Shown here: positions 51,669 to 63,600 of the stretch, piece after piece
How the letters are laid out: every line of letters begins with the position of its first letter
Numbering within the stretch: the first letter of the stretch is position 1
Assembly (NCBI GenBank): GCA_026210745.1
Contig: CP110630.1
Location: 62,001 to 126,000, forward strand
Direction: 5' to 3'
Source: Exobasidium rhododendri
Taxonomy: Eukaryota > Basidiomycota > Exobasidiomycetes > Exobasidiales > Exobasidiaceae
DNA length: 64,000 nucleotides
Translations under genes and position numbers: made by a program
Notes under the pieces: generated by a model
Database searches by the model: none
Told to the model about the DNA's origin: nothing
The model's input: only the letters and a program-made list of their open reading frames with translations

Positions 51669-53144
51669 CTACGCTAAATCAGCCAAGATCATTGCCGCTG
51701 ACATGCTTGCCATCTGTTCACTGCTCTCCAACACGAATGCGTGCTTGAATCCTTGTCGACACACGATGGAAGCACGAGGTGGCATGCTCAGTGTCACCTT
51801 TTTCCCGTTACTACCTTCTCTGGCATCATTACCTGGGACATTCTGAAGGTCGATATCGTTCAGACCACCATCATTGTTCGCCAAGATGTCATCGATTGCC
51901 ATTTCTCCCTCGGCAGGCTCTTCGGGCTCAATGTAGATCGTCCCATCGAATCGTCGAGACGCACGCGCAGACATCAGACTAGGTCGCCTTCGACTGGATC
52001 TGCTGCTTGACGGTGCTTGTCCTTGAGATTTGAAAGACGTTGATGCCTCTTGTTGACGAGAGCCAAGTTGCCTGACAGAACTAGCCAAGCCATAGCTAGC
52101 ACTTGCACCTGCTCGAACCATGCCTGCAAAGGCTCTTCTCTTACTCTGTCGAGCCTTGCGAATGTCGTCTATCGAGTAGCTTTTCGGTTTGTGCGTTTTG
52201 CGTCCCGATTCGGCGATCATCGCTTGTGGTAGATAGAAGGGGTGGAGTCCCAGCGTACGTTCCACCACTTTTCTAGTCTTTTCGGGCGCCCATCCATCTT
52301 GGTCACCGGCGGCCCAGTACGCCCGTATCTTGACATCAGGAGTTGTGCCGGAGCTTGTTGAGCGGGCCAAGTCATCCAATTGTCGAACCAGCTGCATCTC
52401 GTCACTTGCCAAATAAAGAGCTTGTTGAACACAGGATGGTGTCATGATAAAATTCGTGGTCGTCTTCACTGCACTTGGTGGTTGAGTAGGAGCCCCAATC
52501 AGGACAAAGAAGTGTACTATCGGTAGCGGCAGAACTTGCAAGATCTTTAGGCTGACTGTGAGTAGTGTGGCAAGGAGGGCGAGGATGAGGAGCATGAGGA
52601 GGTGCCCTGACTGGTGTTGGCGACGATCGCTTATACGAAAAAGCCAAGAGAGCTTCTTCGCATTCGGTGTCAGAAGCATTTGTGATAGTGTCGGAAAGAG
52701 CAGGTGTATGGACGTTACTGGCGCGGTATGCAAGCTTCTTCGCACAATCTCTAAGGCCATATATGCTCCAATGCTGTGACCTGACAGAATTATCTTGGGT
52801 TGGTGATCAGACCATCTCGACGAAATTGTTCCCAAGATCAGTGCCTTGTGCTTGACCTGTTCATCGAGTGAGACCATCGATAGATCCGACTCTGGTGAGA
52901 GGGGGTCATGACCTAGCTGTGAAGGACAGAAGATCTCAAGGGCAGTCGCGCTGCCATCGGCGTTCACTGCGCGATGGAGCGAGGTGAGGTACTGTATGTA
53001 GTAGTCGGACAGGCCAGGATTGCCCGGTATGAAGAGGAGAGTGGCGGTCGGCTTCGCACTAGGAGAAGGCCAGTGGTGGATCCTCGAGCCATGCAGGACT
53101 CCTGTCACTGGTCCTTGAAATTGCTGAAGAATCGTATCTGACAT
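51669..53144 (-). CDS. lipid-droplet-associated hydrolase (LDAH family)
   Basis: Serine hydrolase-like lipid-droplet protein of 491 residues, single exon. The N-terminal core matches the LDAH/C2orf43 family: TLLFIPGNPGLSDYYIQYL (GNPG at 41-44), IFCPSQLGHD, and the nucleophile elbow SGHSIGAYMAL with S124. LFPTLSQMLLTPNAKKL is also typical. A long hydrophobic stretch (LLMLLILALLATLLTVSLKILQVLPLPIVHFFVLIG, about residues 180-215 in the full protein) may be the droplet-inserting hairpin. The catalytic His is probably H468 in GFKHAF. Between about residues 310 and 450 there is a Ser/Arg-rich then acidic low-complexity insertion not usual in the animal family. It is head-to-head with the acidic-protein gene, only 149 bases apart. 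Confidence 0.85.
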   Translation of the reverse strand: MSDTILQQFQGPVTGVLHGSRIHHWPSPSAKPTATLLFIPGNPGLSDYYIQYLTSLHRAVNADGSATALEIFCPSQLGHDPLSPESDLSMVSLDEQVKHKALILGTISSRWSDHQPKIILSGHSIGAYMALEIVRRSLHTAPVTSIHLLFPTLSQMLLTPNAKKLSWLFRISDRRQHQSGHLLMLLILALLATLLTVSLKILQVLPLPIVHFFVLIGAPTQPPSAVKTTTNFIMTPSCVQQALYLASDEMQLVRQLDDLARSTSSGTTPDVKIRAYWAAGDQDGWAPEKTRKVVERTLGLHPFYLPQAMIAESGRKTHKPKSYSIDDIRKARQSKRRAFAGMVRAGASASYGLASSVRQLGSRQQEASTSFKSQGQAPSSSRSSRRRPSLMSARASRRFDGTIYIEPEEPAEGEMAIDDILANNDGGLNDIDLQNVPGNDAREGSNGKKVTLSMPPRASIVCRQGFKHAFVLESSEQMASMSAAMILADLA

Positions 53145-53293
53145 GGCGTTGGGTGTACAAGTAAATGCGGAGAAGGAGACCCACCGCAGGAAGATTTTGA
53201 CTGTCCGGCCGTGCGAGCGTCGTCGCGCAAAGTCATCAACTTTGAGAACGCGACTCCTTCCCTACTCTGTTCCTTCCATATTCAGCCCACCTC

Positions 53294-56200
53294 ATGTCGC
53301 AATCAAGGCCCTCGTACTCCCCAGGAGGGCCTTCTCGGCCCCCTACGTACCTGACTTCATTGCCTCGAAGAAGCATGCCATCACCTAGGGTGTCTGCTGA
53401 AATGAGCAGAAAAGGACCAAGAAGAAGCAAAGTCTACGAATCTTTCGATGCGCCTGCCTACTGCGACGACATGGCGGCATACATTGCTCAACAGTTGGCA
53501 CTGAAGCCGAAGAAGACATCCCAAAGGGCCTCACAGGCTGATACAATACCACCTGACAGCTGGAGAGGAGACTCCTTGCAGCAGAAGAGTGTTGAAAATC
53601 TAGCAGACGTCAGTGTGCAGACGGAAGCTGTGGAGTCTGAAGAAGAAGAAGAAGAAGAGGAAGAGAAGGTGGAGAATCACGCTAATGAACAAGACAGTGA
53701 GGAAGATAGTAGCAATAGCCTGGATTCGGAAGAAGGAAGTGAGGAACTTGACCTCGAACGTACAGCAAGAACAAAGAATGCTGCAGAATTATTTCTTAGG
53801 CAATTGAACGAACAGCCAGTGGAAGTGACGGAGACGGAGAGGCAGCTAGAGGAGCAGGTCTTCTCCCTTTTTGCACAGGCACAAGAACCTACATGGAATG
53901 ATGCAGCGCTGCAAGAGGAGTCGAAAGTGGAGCCTGAAGTAGCGGCTCAAATAGCGGAAATGCTTGCCGCTCCTATCAAAGCAAGTGGGCCGCTCATCGA
54001 GGAGATGAGCGTCGTCAGTGAAAAGGAAGGCTTCAGCAGCGCGGAAGATGATAATGATATGGACGAGGAAGATGATGTCGACAGCAGCACAACGTCTGCA
54101 GAAGAAGATGGTGATGTCAATGCGATCGACGTGCTAAGCTCTGACGAAGAGGAGCCGGTGCAGGGCGAATTTAGTGACGCAGGGGATGATGAAGGCATCC
54201 TCGATGAAGCAGAGGATGAAATACTTAGCCATTCAGGACACTATCAAGCTAGTGATCAAGATCAGGAAGTGGATCAAATGCAGACACAGGGGCTCTATTC
54301 TGATATGGGATCTGACAATAGTGCATCAAACGAAGCTATCGAATTACTTGATAGCGATGAAGAGGAGGAAGGAGAAGCAGAGGATGAGGAAGAGAGCGTG
54401 GTAGGGGATGTTCCGGAGGTTTACGAAGATGAGAGAATGTCAGCGCTGGGATATGGAGAGGCGGAAGACGAGTCGGACGCATCAGTACTGGAAGGAAGGC
54501 AGTACAGTGTGGATGAAGAGAGTCATTGGCAAGAAGATGGAGAAGAAATGGCTCTGGAGGCAGCTCTTGAAGAAGCGGCTGACGAGATCATCGATGATGT
54601 AGCTTCATCAGTAGCCATCTCACAACCCGAAAAGGCGAATTTGTTTGACGGCAACAATCTGTTCGAACAGCCCGACGCCGTCTTTGCCGACTTCACCAGC
54701 TTTGCAGAGGCATCTTCATCAGCGCACGCCTTTCTTCCATCGAGCTCAAGAGCAGTAGACTTGCTGCATCATTCATTTAGCGAACCTGTTTCCCCTCCTG
54801 CAGTGTCGACGTCTTATCCCTCTCACGCACAAGCATCGTCTTCCCCGCCGCAAGTGCTGCATAGTCTGGAAGAGCAGTCAATACCGCCTCCCATCGTACA
54901 CGACCTACAACACACCAGTACTGCAGAGGACCTGATTTTGCTAAAAGAAGAGATCAAAGATAAAGTCCTTGATATTCCTCCGCCAGACTCCATGGATGTT
55001 CATCCTGGCACTCCTGATCGAGGTGTGAAGAGTGACAATGGGAGGCAAATCGACGACGGACACGCTAAAACTTCTGCAGATCTGATCGATATCAAGACGA
55101 TTGCGCAAAAGGCTCTGGAGGGGCAAACTTCTCTCGCTACGTCCCTCCGTAGTGAAGCGGACAGTGTTCAGCGCCTGAGTGACGTTGAGAGTGTATCGCG
55201 GGAAGCAGCACCGCAACCAGAGGTTGTCAGCGAGGAAACCGCTGTCAAGAACCAACCCGTTGAGGACGAAGACGATATAGGCGGCTCAGAACATGACGAC
55301 ACAGAACGAGCCGTATATCCAAGCCAGCCACTCAGTGAGACGCTGCAAGAGGACGATCATCCCACAGTGTCACGCTCGATTGGCGATGAAAGTGATGGAG
55401 ATCACCTCGCAGACGTAGTAGCCAGTGAGGCTTCCGAACTTGTCGAGGATACGAAGACAAGCGCAATGCCAAATCATCCGCTCGGTGACACACTGCAAGA
55501 GGAGACCGTGCCAGAAGCAGCACGACAAGTCCGCGATGATAGTGATGAAAACGACCTCGGAGGTGCAGTGGCTTCTCCTTTTCTTCAAGGGAAAGAAGAG
55601 ACAATCGAGGCTGTAACGATAGACGATGACGGGGAGGATCTAAATGAAGGTGTGGTAGAGGCAGCGCCAGTGGAGCCCGACGGAGAAGGCGTAGGGTGGC
55701 GATCGATCGGAACGATGAACTCGGCTGAGGAAGAAAACGGAAATCCACAAGAAACGGGTGCAATTTCGGCAGAGATTATCGAGCAAGAGGAGGGTGACGG
55801 AGATGGTAGCGAGCTTCTTGAGGCTGCATCAGAGGAAACGCTCTCGAAGGACGATCATTTACAACCCGATGCAGCGACGGAAGCGCTCGAAGAAGACGTC
55901 CCGGCAAACCCGTTTCGTGTGGCACCTGAGGAGGAAAAAGCGAAGCTCGAATTAGCACCAATACAAACAAGCCTTGATGGTGAATCGCATGCCGCAGCTG
56001 ATGAAACGCAAGACGTTCCAAGTCAGAGCGAGAGTAGGACCAAGAAGCGGCGAAGCCGTCACAGCAGGCACAAGTCAGATGCGAGCGGCGACTTGGCTGA
56101 CTTTGTTCCTGAACCCGATGTAGAAGAGGAGGAAGAGGAGGAAGCGTTGGGTAGTCAGCGACCGACGAAGAAAGCGAGGGCAGAGAGCGTCGTCGATGAA

Positions 56201-56827
56201 GAACGGAAGAGGGATGAGGATGCGGAGCTTGATGTAGCAAAGGTGGAGGACGAGGACATGCTTGATACATCTATCTTAGAGGAATCAGAGGACGATCATG
56301 ACGGGTCGCAGATGGACATAGACGAGAGGAGTGTGGGAGTGGGAGAGGAAGAGTTAGAAGACAAGGAAGAGGAGAAGCGAGACGGAGATGAAGATCATGA
56401 TACCAGCAAGCAAGACATCGCCCCGGAAGGACCAGCATCCGGAATTAGACGACGCAAGTCACCGAGGAAGAGTAACGACTCTGCGTTCAAGCTGACGAAA
56501 GTCGAGCAGTCTGAATCGGAAGAAGACGAAGAATCGCAGAGACAAAGAGCAAAGAAGGAAGGACAGCAAGAAAAGAGAAGGGCCGCTGAGAGGGAGCGAA
56601 GAAAGAATGTGCGGGAAGCGAAGAGGTTGGAGAAGGATGCCTTGAAGAAGGAAGAAATGGAAGCAGAGCGTGCTGTCGGATTGAGACGAACAAGGCGGAT
56701 CAGTGAAGACGCAAAGACGTTTAAACCGCCAGCGGAAGAGGAGAAGGTGGAACCTGTTGTGAAAGACGAATCCATCGCCAAGCGGAGGAGCAAAAGAGGG
56801 GCATCGCATACACCTTCACAATCCTGA
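53294..56827 (+). CDS. large acidic low-complexity protein, 1177 aa
   Basis: A single uninterrupted frame of 1177 codons. I do not recognise a family. The N-terminus is basic and Ser/Pro-rich (MSQSRPSYSPGGPSRPP), followed by a short conserved-looking patch (SKVYESFDAPAYCDDMAAYIAQQLA). The next roughly 900 residues are Glu/Asp/Ser-rich and probably disordered, with many SDEEE-type casein-kinase-2-like sites. A 50-residue unit is repeated around 55325-55570 (PLSETLQEDDHP, then PLGDTLQEETVP). The C-terminus has basic clusters (KKRRSRHSRHK, RRRKSPRKSN) and a charged helical region of about 60 residues (EGQQEKRRAAERERRKNVREAKR). The layout suggests a nuclear, chromatin- or nuclear-pore-related protein, but this is inference from composition only. 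Confidence 0.75.
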   Translation: MSQSRPSYSPGGPSRPPTYLTSLPRRSMPSPRVSAEMSRKGPRRSKVYESFDAPAYCDDMAAYIAQQLALKPKKTSQRASQADTIPPDSWRGDSLQQKSVENLADVSVQTEAVESEEEEEEEEEKVENHANEQDSEEDSSNSLDSEEGSEELDLERTARTKNAAELFLRQLNEQPVEVTETERQLEEQVFSLFAQAQEPTWNDAALQEESKVEPEVAAQIAEMLAAPIKASGPLIEEMSVVSEKEGFSSAEDDNDMDEEDDVDSSTTSAEEDGDVNAIDVLSSDEEEPVQGEFSDAGDDEGILDEAEDEILSHSGHYQASDQDQEVDQMQTQGLYSDMGSDNSASNEAIELLDSDEEEEGEAEDEEESVVGDVPEVYEDERMSALGYGEAEDESDASVLEGRQYSVDEESHWQEDGEEMALEAALEEAADEIIDDVASSVAISQPEKANLFDGNNLFEQPDAVFADFTSFAEASSSAHAFLPSSSRAVDLLHHSFSEPVSPPAVSTSYPSHAQASSSPPQVLHSLEEQSIPPPIVHDLQHTSTAEDLILLKEEIKDKVLDIPPPDSMDVHPGTPDRGVKSDNGRQIDDGHAKTSADLIDIKTIAQKALEGQTSLATSLRSEADSVQRLSDVESVSREAAPQPEVVSEETAVKNQPVEDEDDIGGSEHDDTERAVYPSQPLSETLQEDDHPTVSRSIGDESDGDHLADVVASEASELVEDTKTSAMPNHPLGDTLQEETVPEAARQVRDDSDENDLGGAVASPFLQGKEETIEAVTIDDDGEDLNEGVVEAAPVEPDGEGVGWRSIGTMNSAEEENGNPQETGAISAEIIEQEEGDGDGSELLEAASEETLSKDDHLQPDAATEALEEDVPANPFRVAPEEEKAKLELAPIQTSLDGESHAAADETQDVPSQSESRTKKRRSRHSRHKSDASGDLADFVPEPDVEEEEEEEALGSQRPTKKARAESVVDEERKRDEDAELDVAKVEDEDMLDTSILEESEDDHDGSQMDIDERSVGVGEEELEDKEEEKRDGDEDHDTSKQDIAPEGPASGIRRRKSPRKSNDSAFKLTKVEQSESEEDEESQRQRAKKEGQQEKRRAAERERRKNVREAKRLEKDALKKEEMEAERAVGLRRTRRISEDAKTFKPPAEEEKVEPVVKDESIAKRRSKRGASHTPSQS

Positions 56828-56885
56828 TCTCCATTCCTCATCTCCGTTGGAGAACAATGTATTTCTAGTTGGCCCATCATCTGTA

Positions 56886-58100
56886 TCATACAATGTCCCG
56901 TTTGCCGCTCTGATACGACCTCCTTAGTGAAGGGTACTTGACCAGTGTGCTGACAGGAAGACAATAGACCGGGTCTACTTCGTCAATGTCATTCGCCGCC
57001 TTTCCACCCAGCAGACTCAAGCCAGCGACGCCGAATAGTGTATGGAAGATGTCTGCTACATTGTCAGGTCGATCAGCAATGCCTCCATTGTCGGGATCCT
57101 GAGCACTGAGTATAAAGTTGCCCAACTTGGCGCCATTGATCCAATGCAGTTTCGACAACATGGCCAGCGCAGACAGCACCCACCAGGAGTAGCAGACCTG
57201 CAACAAGGACAGTAAAGTGGGAAAGGGGCTCTCAATACACCATACATAGATGGAATCTACACCACCCACTCACATCTTCGAGCTTCTGAGGGCGTCCGTT
57301 GAGACCACCGTTAGGTAGCTGTCTCTCACTCAACCATGTCTCGTGCCGCCTCCTACCTTCGCTACCCCATCGCTCGATAGCATTCAATAGGCTCAACGCT
57401 CCTACACTGACAAAAGCCTGACTTGCGTGTGATTCCGCTCCTTGACCAGTCCCAAAGCCCCCATCGTAGTTTTGACAGGCGAGCACCGCATTGACAGTCT
57501 TTTCGATATCGAGCCGGCAGAGTGGATCCTGCTCAAGTGGGTCACTGCTACTACCTTCCAAGCCTGCATTCATCGAGGTCAAGAGCGACAAACAAGAGAC
57601 TGCGCAGTAAAGGAAACGCGAATCGTACTCGAGTCGACTTGCGTCACCTGCGAAGGCGCCTGTGCTGGGATCCTGCAGCGATAGTATGTCTGGAGAGAGC
57701 GAATTTGTCATCAGCATAGCATTCTGGTCATGCCAAGCTAGGCCCCGGTCCAGTACAAAAGCTCACACTGAATCAGTCTTTCCCTCTTATCATCAATTGT
57801 GTGCAGTTGATCGTACATGAAGAGGACCTGGATAGCGCTCAAGGTGACGTGGATCTGTGCATCGTGTCCTGGATGACTACCGAATCCGCCTTGTGTATCA
57901 TCCCAACAACTTAGGACGTATGCTATGACATCTTCTCGAGGCAAGGCATCTGGTGAGCGGAGAAGGAAGAGTGTGGTCACTGCCCAGTATATTGCATTTA
58001 GACGAAGGTGTGTGGTGAGGTGATAAGTCAGTGATGAGGTATGTGATGCCAAGACTGTGATATATCTGATGTGGAGAGGGATCAGCAGCGACGATGCCAT
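56886..58100 (-). CDS. BET2: Rab geranylgeranyltransferase beta subunit
   Basis: Catalytic subunit of type II geranylgeranyltransferase, which prenylates Rab GTPases. Minus-strand exons 58100-57767, 57689-57274 and 57197-56886 (phases 1 and 0), 353 residues. The start [14 protein letters not shown] aligns with the Bet2 opening. Prenyltransferase repeats are clear: [51 protein letters not shown] (formed across intron 1), [41 protein letters not shown] and [27 protein letters not shown]. Zinc ligands D250, C252 and H302 are present. The C-terminus reaches YCLPV, as in Bet2, with a short extension. The gene is divergent to the phospholipase-D-like gene. Confidence 0.93.
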
Positions 58101-58497
58101 GCCAATGAAATAGCACTCCAAGGATGGAAATGCAGGAGGATGGTTGATTCTTGACGCAGTCACAAGTCTTCGGCTTTCACCCGCACGAGAAACTGACTGA
58201 AGAGAAGCAGAACATACGGGGTGATCTGTGCGGCACATCTATCTATAGTTGCTACTACCCGGCGGCACAGCGTCATTGACAAGGGCAGACAGGGCACCAA
58301 ATTAAAGAAGTCGCGCATTTCCTCGAATTCGTTGGAGGCACTTCGGCAGTAGGTTCCAGATAGAGAATGTGCTCTTGAAAGGGGACGATCGACGTATCCT
58401 CGCACACCGCCTCTTTCGGTCTTGCGATCCAGGAAGGCGTACTTAAAGACTTCTTTTCGTACCCGCCCGCTTTGCACCTCTTATAAGATACACCACC
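58101..58497. promoter_or_regulatory. divergent region BET2 / PLD-like gene
   Basis: 397 bases between two outward-facing ATGs, so both promoters should lie here. No distinctive motif was identified. Confidence 0.45.
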
Positions 58498-60618
58498 ATG
58501 ACTATCCCACAATCTGTCGTGCAGCTCGTGCAGGGCAAAGAGACCATCACTTCTGCGCTCATTGAAGCAAGCAGCAAGAAGGAGGAAGTCGTGCCGAGCA
58601 AAGTCATTGAAAAGCTCTATCACCATCACAAGGCTGTCGATCACAAGAAGGAACACGTCGCACTCACTAGTCAGGATGCACAGGAGGCTTTGCATTTGGG
58701 AAACTTTGGCAACTCCCAGCCCAGTGAACTCTTCTTGAAGGTGAATGAGCGAGTGCGAAGAGAGTTCAGGCGTCCGTGCTGATACAAGAGACTTTCAATC
58801 ATCCTTGCTTCTGACAGGTCTATCATGATGTATTGCTCACTCTTGAGAAGGATCCATGGGCTGCTGTAGTATCTCCACCTTTGTTGGCATCGACTGGCGT
58901 GGTACAGCTATCGATCATTTCCGTCATCCCCGATATCATTCAACACTACTGCGACTGCATCGTTCAAGCGCAGGATGAATTGATCTTGGCGACCAATTAC
59001 TGGGAGTCTAGTAATTCTGCCGGTCTGATCTCCGACGCATTCAGGGAACTCTCCAAGAGAGCCCAGGCCCGGGGAAAGAAGGTGGTCGTCAAGATGATGT
59101 ACGATCGAGGTAATATGAAGCAATTGAAGGAAAACCACGTAAAGGTGTATGAAAAGGAATGGACCGGTGAGGAAGTGAAGCTGCCCAAGTTGGAAGAGAT
59201 GCCAGGTCTCGATTTTGAGCTGGTGAATTACCACCGGTGAGTGCTGTCAATTTGACTTTCCACACATCCTGCGACAGCTGAACTTACATCCCTCCTCTCT
59301 ATAGACCTGTCCTCGGAACATTCCACAGCAAGTACATGGTCGTGGATCGCAAAGTCGCGCTTCTGAACAGTAACAACATCCAGGACCGACCCAATGTGGA
59401 GATGATGATTCACATCGAAGGAAAGATTGTCGAAAGTTTCTACGACATGGCTCTGTACAGTTGGTATACCTCGTTGACGCCTACTCTGCCCTTGCTGAAA
59501 GATGGCTTCCAAGGTGCATCAGAGCTCAAGTTCGGCTTGGACAACATCTACATGACTCAAGCCAACTTGGATGGCAAGGTAGGAGAAGAGAAGCTTAGCA
59601 GTCTATCGGATGACCAGAAGCGCTTCTTGCAGAACTGGACGCCACCAAGCGTAGTCGACAAGAAGAAAGCTTGCGAGATCAGCGATCTTACGGACAGTCG
59701 ATTCATCTCAGGCAGAAAAATTACCATCTCCGATCATTTAAATGCAGGTATGCAAGACACAAAGGGTACAATTGAGCCTCCCGCGGTAGGAGATGAAGCA
59801 ACAGAATTTAGACCGCACTTCATGCACGCTCCTCATCAGGAAGTCCCGGTATGTCTTTGCGATGGGATCGTAGCTCTTTATAAGTCTACCATCTGACCAC
59901 CCCTTATCTCTCTCTCCTACCATAGATGGCACTGGTGAACCGCAAGCCGCACGGAACACCTGGTCACGACGACGTGAACAACCCTCAAGACGTCGCCTGG
60001 CTTTCTGCTCTCAAGTATGCACAAAAGAAGGCATTCATCCAAACACCGACATTCACCGCGAAGCCCATCATTGAAGGTGTGCTCGATGCTGTTCGTAGAG
60101 GTATCGAAGTCACCCTGTTCGTCGACGTAGGCTTTAACGACGGCGGTGAGGCTCTGCCATTCCAAGGTGGCACCAACGAAGAAGTCTCCAAGAGGGTGTA
60201 TGCCGCCCTAAAGACCGACGAAGAGAAGGAAAGACTAAAGTACTACTGGTACACTGCCAAGGACATGTCGACACCGATCAACGCACACACGAATCATCGT
60301 AATTGCCACGTCAAGCTGATGATCGTTGATGACCATCTCGGTATCCAAGGAAATGGAAATCAAGATGCACAGAGCTGGTATCATTCTCAAGAGATTAACG
60401 TCATGCTGGACTCTACACAGATCTGCGCAGACTGGATGAACCTGGTTGAGAGGAACCAGAACACCCGCGCGATCGGAAGATTGGCCAACGACGGAATCTT
60501 CCGAGACAGCGAAGGAAAGGAGCTCACAGACGGCACGGGCATCAAATCTGGACCGTCCAGCATGATCAAGGGCGTCATGGGAAGCATCGCTCGGGTGCGT
60601 GGAAAGGGCGGCTTCTAA
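58498..60618 (+). CDS. phospholipase D-superfamily protein (two HKD motifs)
   Basis: Phosphatidyltransferase/phospholipase-D fold protein of 632 residues. Exons 58498-58740, 58818-59236, 59305-59848 and 59926-60618 (junction phases 0, 2 and 0). Both catalytic HxKxxxxD motifs are intact: FHSKYMVVD (H228, K230, D235, split just before by intron 2) and CHVKLMIVD (H530, K532, D537), each followed by Asn/Gly-rich strands (LLNSNNIQD and IQGNGNQD). The N-terminal roughly 80 residues are charged and helical; no signal peptide or membrane span is seen. The layout resembles fungal cardiolipin-synthase- or PLD-like proteins of the SPO14-independent group, but exact activity (phosphohydrolase or transferase) cannot be assigned. 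Confidence 0.87.
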
Positions 60619-60687
60619 GGGGATAGTTTACTGTACTGCAAATAACACGAGACCATGAATGAGATTTACTTGTTGATAGAGTACATG

Positions 60688-63600
60688 TCACAGCTCCGAC
60701 TCGACCTGGCCTGTTCTTCTTTGCTGTATCTTTAGCTTGTTGACAGCTCGACTGCCGGAGTGCTTTACGCCCTTCCCTAGCCACGTCGCCGTCCTCGCCA
60801 GTTTGTACTGTTTGATCCCCCTCTGTTGGCGATGCAGCTCTTTTCTCTCCTCTGACCACTTGCGGAATTTGTCCAGGACGCCATCGACATCATCGTTCTC
60901 CTTGTCATCATCCTCTCCATCCTCATCGTCGTCGTCGTCGTCGTCGTGCTCGTTACTCTTCTTCCTACTCCTATGCTCTTTGAACTCCCTCTCCTGCTTG
61001 ACCTCCTCTTCGTCGCTTTCGTCATCATCAATGTCATCAAGACCACCGCCGCTGTCCCCTTCTACCCCGGACTCCTTCCCACTATCATCGCCTTCCACCT
61101 CCGCTTCTTTATCTTCCTTTGTCACAAAGTCACCAGTGATATTTCGAAGTCCCATGGCGGTACAGCACTGCCATGCTTGCATCACTTCCTTTGCGTCTGG
61201 ATTCGCTTTCCCGAACTTCGTATGAACCTTCCCTACTCCATTCTTGAACTGTAATTTACAATAAAGGTAGCCCACTCTCTCCACTCCTAGACTTTCTGCT
61301 TCCTTTTCCTTCTCGTAATTGTGATAATTCTGCAGTAATCTGTGAAAGTCGTGACCTTCTTGTGGCTTCCAGATAGGTAGTTTCAGATCAACAATCTCGT
61401 CATCTGGTATGTCCTGCGCCCAAATGATGCTGACTGCCGTCGTCTTTGGTATCCCCAAGGCAGACAAGGATCGAAATTCAAGAATGAAAGGCGTAGCGTA
61501 TCTACTTCTGACGGGGATCTTGAACGGCATCTCCTTCTTTTCTATGCGCCATTCCACTGACTTGCTATCCCCCTTTTCTGCCCCCTTCGTCAGTGAAGAT
61601 CTCTGGGAAGAAATCATCGCCTTGCCCGCTTGCGTTCTGGCCCGGATCCCGACATGTCGCAAGGCATGAGAGGAGAAATTACGTTCGAAATCAGTAGCAC
61701 GCAAAGACGACAAGATTCGGAGTGTCCCGATCGACCAGCCAAACTTCTTCCTGTGCTGATCGGTGCCTTCTATCGGTCGAAACAGTAGGGACAGTCGAAT
61801 TCTGCCCTTTCCTACGCCGCCAGCAATGGGGAAAAACTGCGTAACTTGAGAGTTTTCCTTGAAGATGTCAGATAGTTTGATTGGCACGACTCCCAATATA
61901 GCGTCCTCCTCTCTTTCTCGGCTGTCCCATACGACGAACATCACCAAAGCCTTTCGCCAATTCCGCACAAACTTTTCTGACCCGGCATTGAAGAACGGAT
62001 TATTGTTCAACGCCTTCACGCGAGATTTGAAGATGGTCTCGTCGTTTAGCACGAGGGTCACGTAGGCGGATGGCGCTGCAGGGTGGTCTTGCTGATTCTC
62101 CACTGTATCCACCTTTTGGCCAGCGTGGACGCCGCCAGTGCCACCGTTGCTCTTACGTGCGGTCAGGTGATTGTGTGTGTCGACCACCTCCAGCTGAGCA
62201 ATCTGATGTATCTGCATCGACAGGATGCCGCTAGGAGTGAGGGAACTGGGCGGCTCAAAGGCAGAGGCTTGCTCTTTGTTCCTCGTCTGCTGCCCTTCAT
62301 CTTCGGATAAGTGCAAGTCTGGCTGGTCCTGATCCAGCACATGCATGTCCTTCTCCACCATTTCCTCCTGCATCTCCTCGTCAATGTCACTGCTTTCATC
62401 CACTCTCTTTACTTCCTCCTCTTCCCTCTGTCGATCGCCATCCTCTGTCCACCTCCTCTTGTTCGAAGACCTCTTGAAGAATCCTACCGACCACGATATC
62501 GTCCCTTGCTTCTTCATGTCGCTCGTCAATCCGACAAGTGTATCGAGTCGTCGAAACATCTTACCCGGTCTTCGGACAAGAGCTTGCAAGTCGACAGATG
62601 CACTTCCTAGCATATCATCAGCACTAAATCGATCACTGTCCCACAGAGAGATGGCGACTCGATCCTTCACTCGAACAGCTTCTGGGTTGATCAGAATTGC
62701 GCATGTCTCTTCCCATCTTGGACTCAGATCATTCACTGCCACTCTTGTACTGTATTGAATTTTGCCTTGCTTCGCCAGTGCAAGCGTACAATAGGGATCA
62801 GAAGAACCCCGCACATCCTGCTTTTCCAAGTCGAATGCTCGATGGATGTGAATCACGACGACTCCGATAGCGTTCACCTCCCGCTTGATGTTGTCGCCCA
62901 TCAACGCTTCCCCCACATCGATCGTCATGGATGAAGGCGCGCAATACTCCCCCATGGCAGCATCGATGGAGCTCTGGATAAAGTCAGCCAAGAAGGGTAA
63001 ATTCTGAATCTTGATCTTGAGCGGTATGACTTGGACCGACGTCCGTGGCAAGCCCATCAAGCTGAAAGTGACGTTCTTGATAAAGGGAGGATCGGGGACA
63101 AGCTGAATTCGTGCGCGCACTGTCCCGACTAGACCGGCGATCTCCACCCACACTGGCACGGGGACAGTGTACCACTTTCTCGCTCCTATCCAGAACTTGA
63201 TGAGAAGGTGTGCATTACTGCTCTTGCTTGCCACAGCTCCCGTCGTTGGTCTTGCTCTGTAGATGAAGCTCAGTTCAAGATTGATGAAACTGCCCTCGGT
63301 GTTCTCATCGATGACCTTGCCGCCCCTTTCCGCATTGCTGCCTCCACTGCGCCTCTCCTTTTCTGCGTTCTCTTCGTCCTCGTCGTTGGGTATGGACACA
63401 TCCTGATCGATGATCTTGTCTTGCTTCTCTTGAGGCATGTACACTTTCTTCTCTTCCGCCTGTCTCTTCCTCATCATCCTTTGCGACTGTTTTCTTAGTT
63501 CGATTGCTTCATTGTCCCCCAGCACTCGAAAGCCAGTCAATCGAAGCGGTGTACTACCCTGTGCCAGATCTTCCACTTTGACCGACTGGATGAAAGACTG

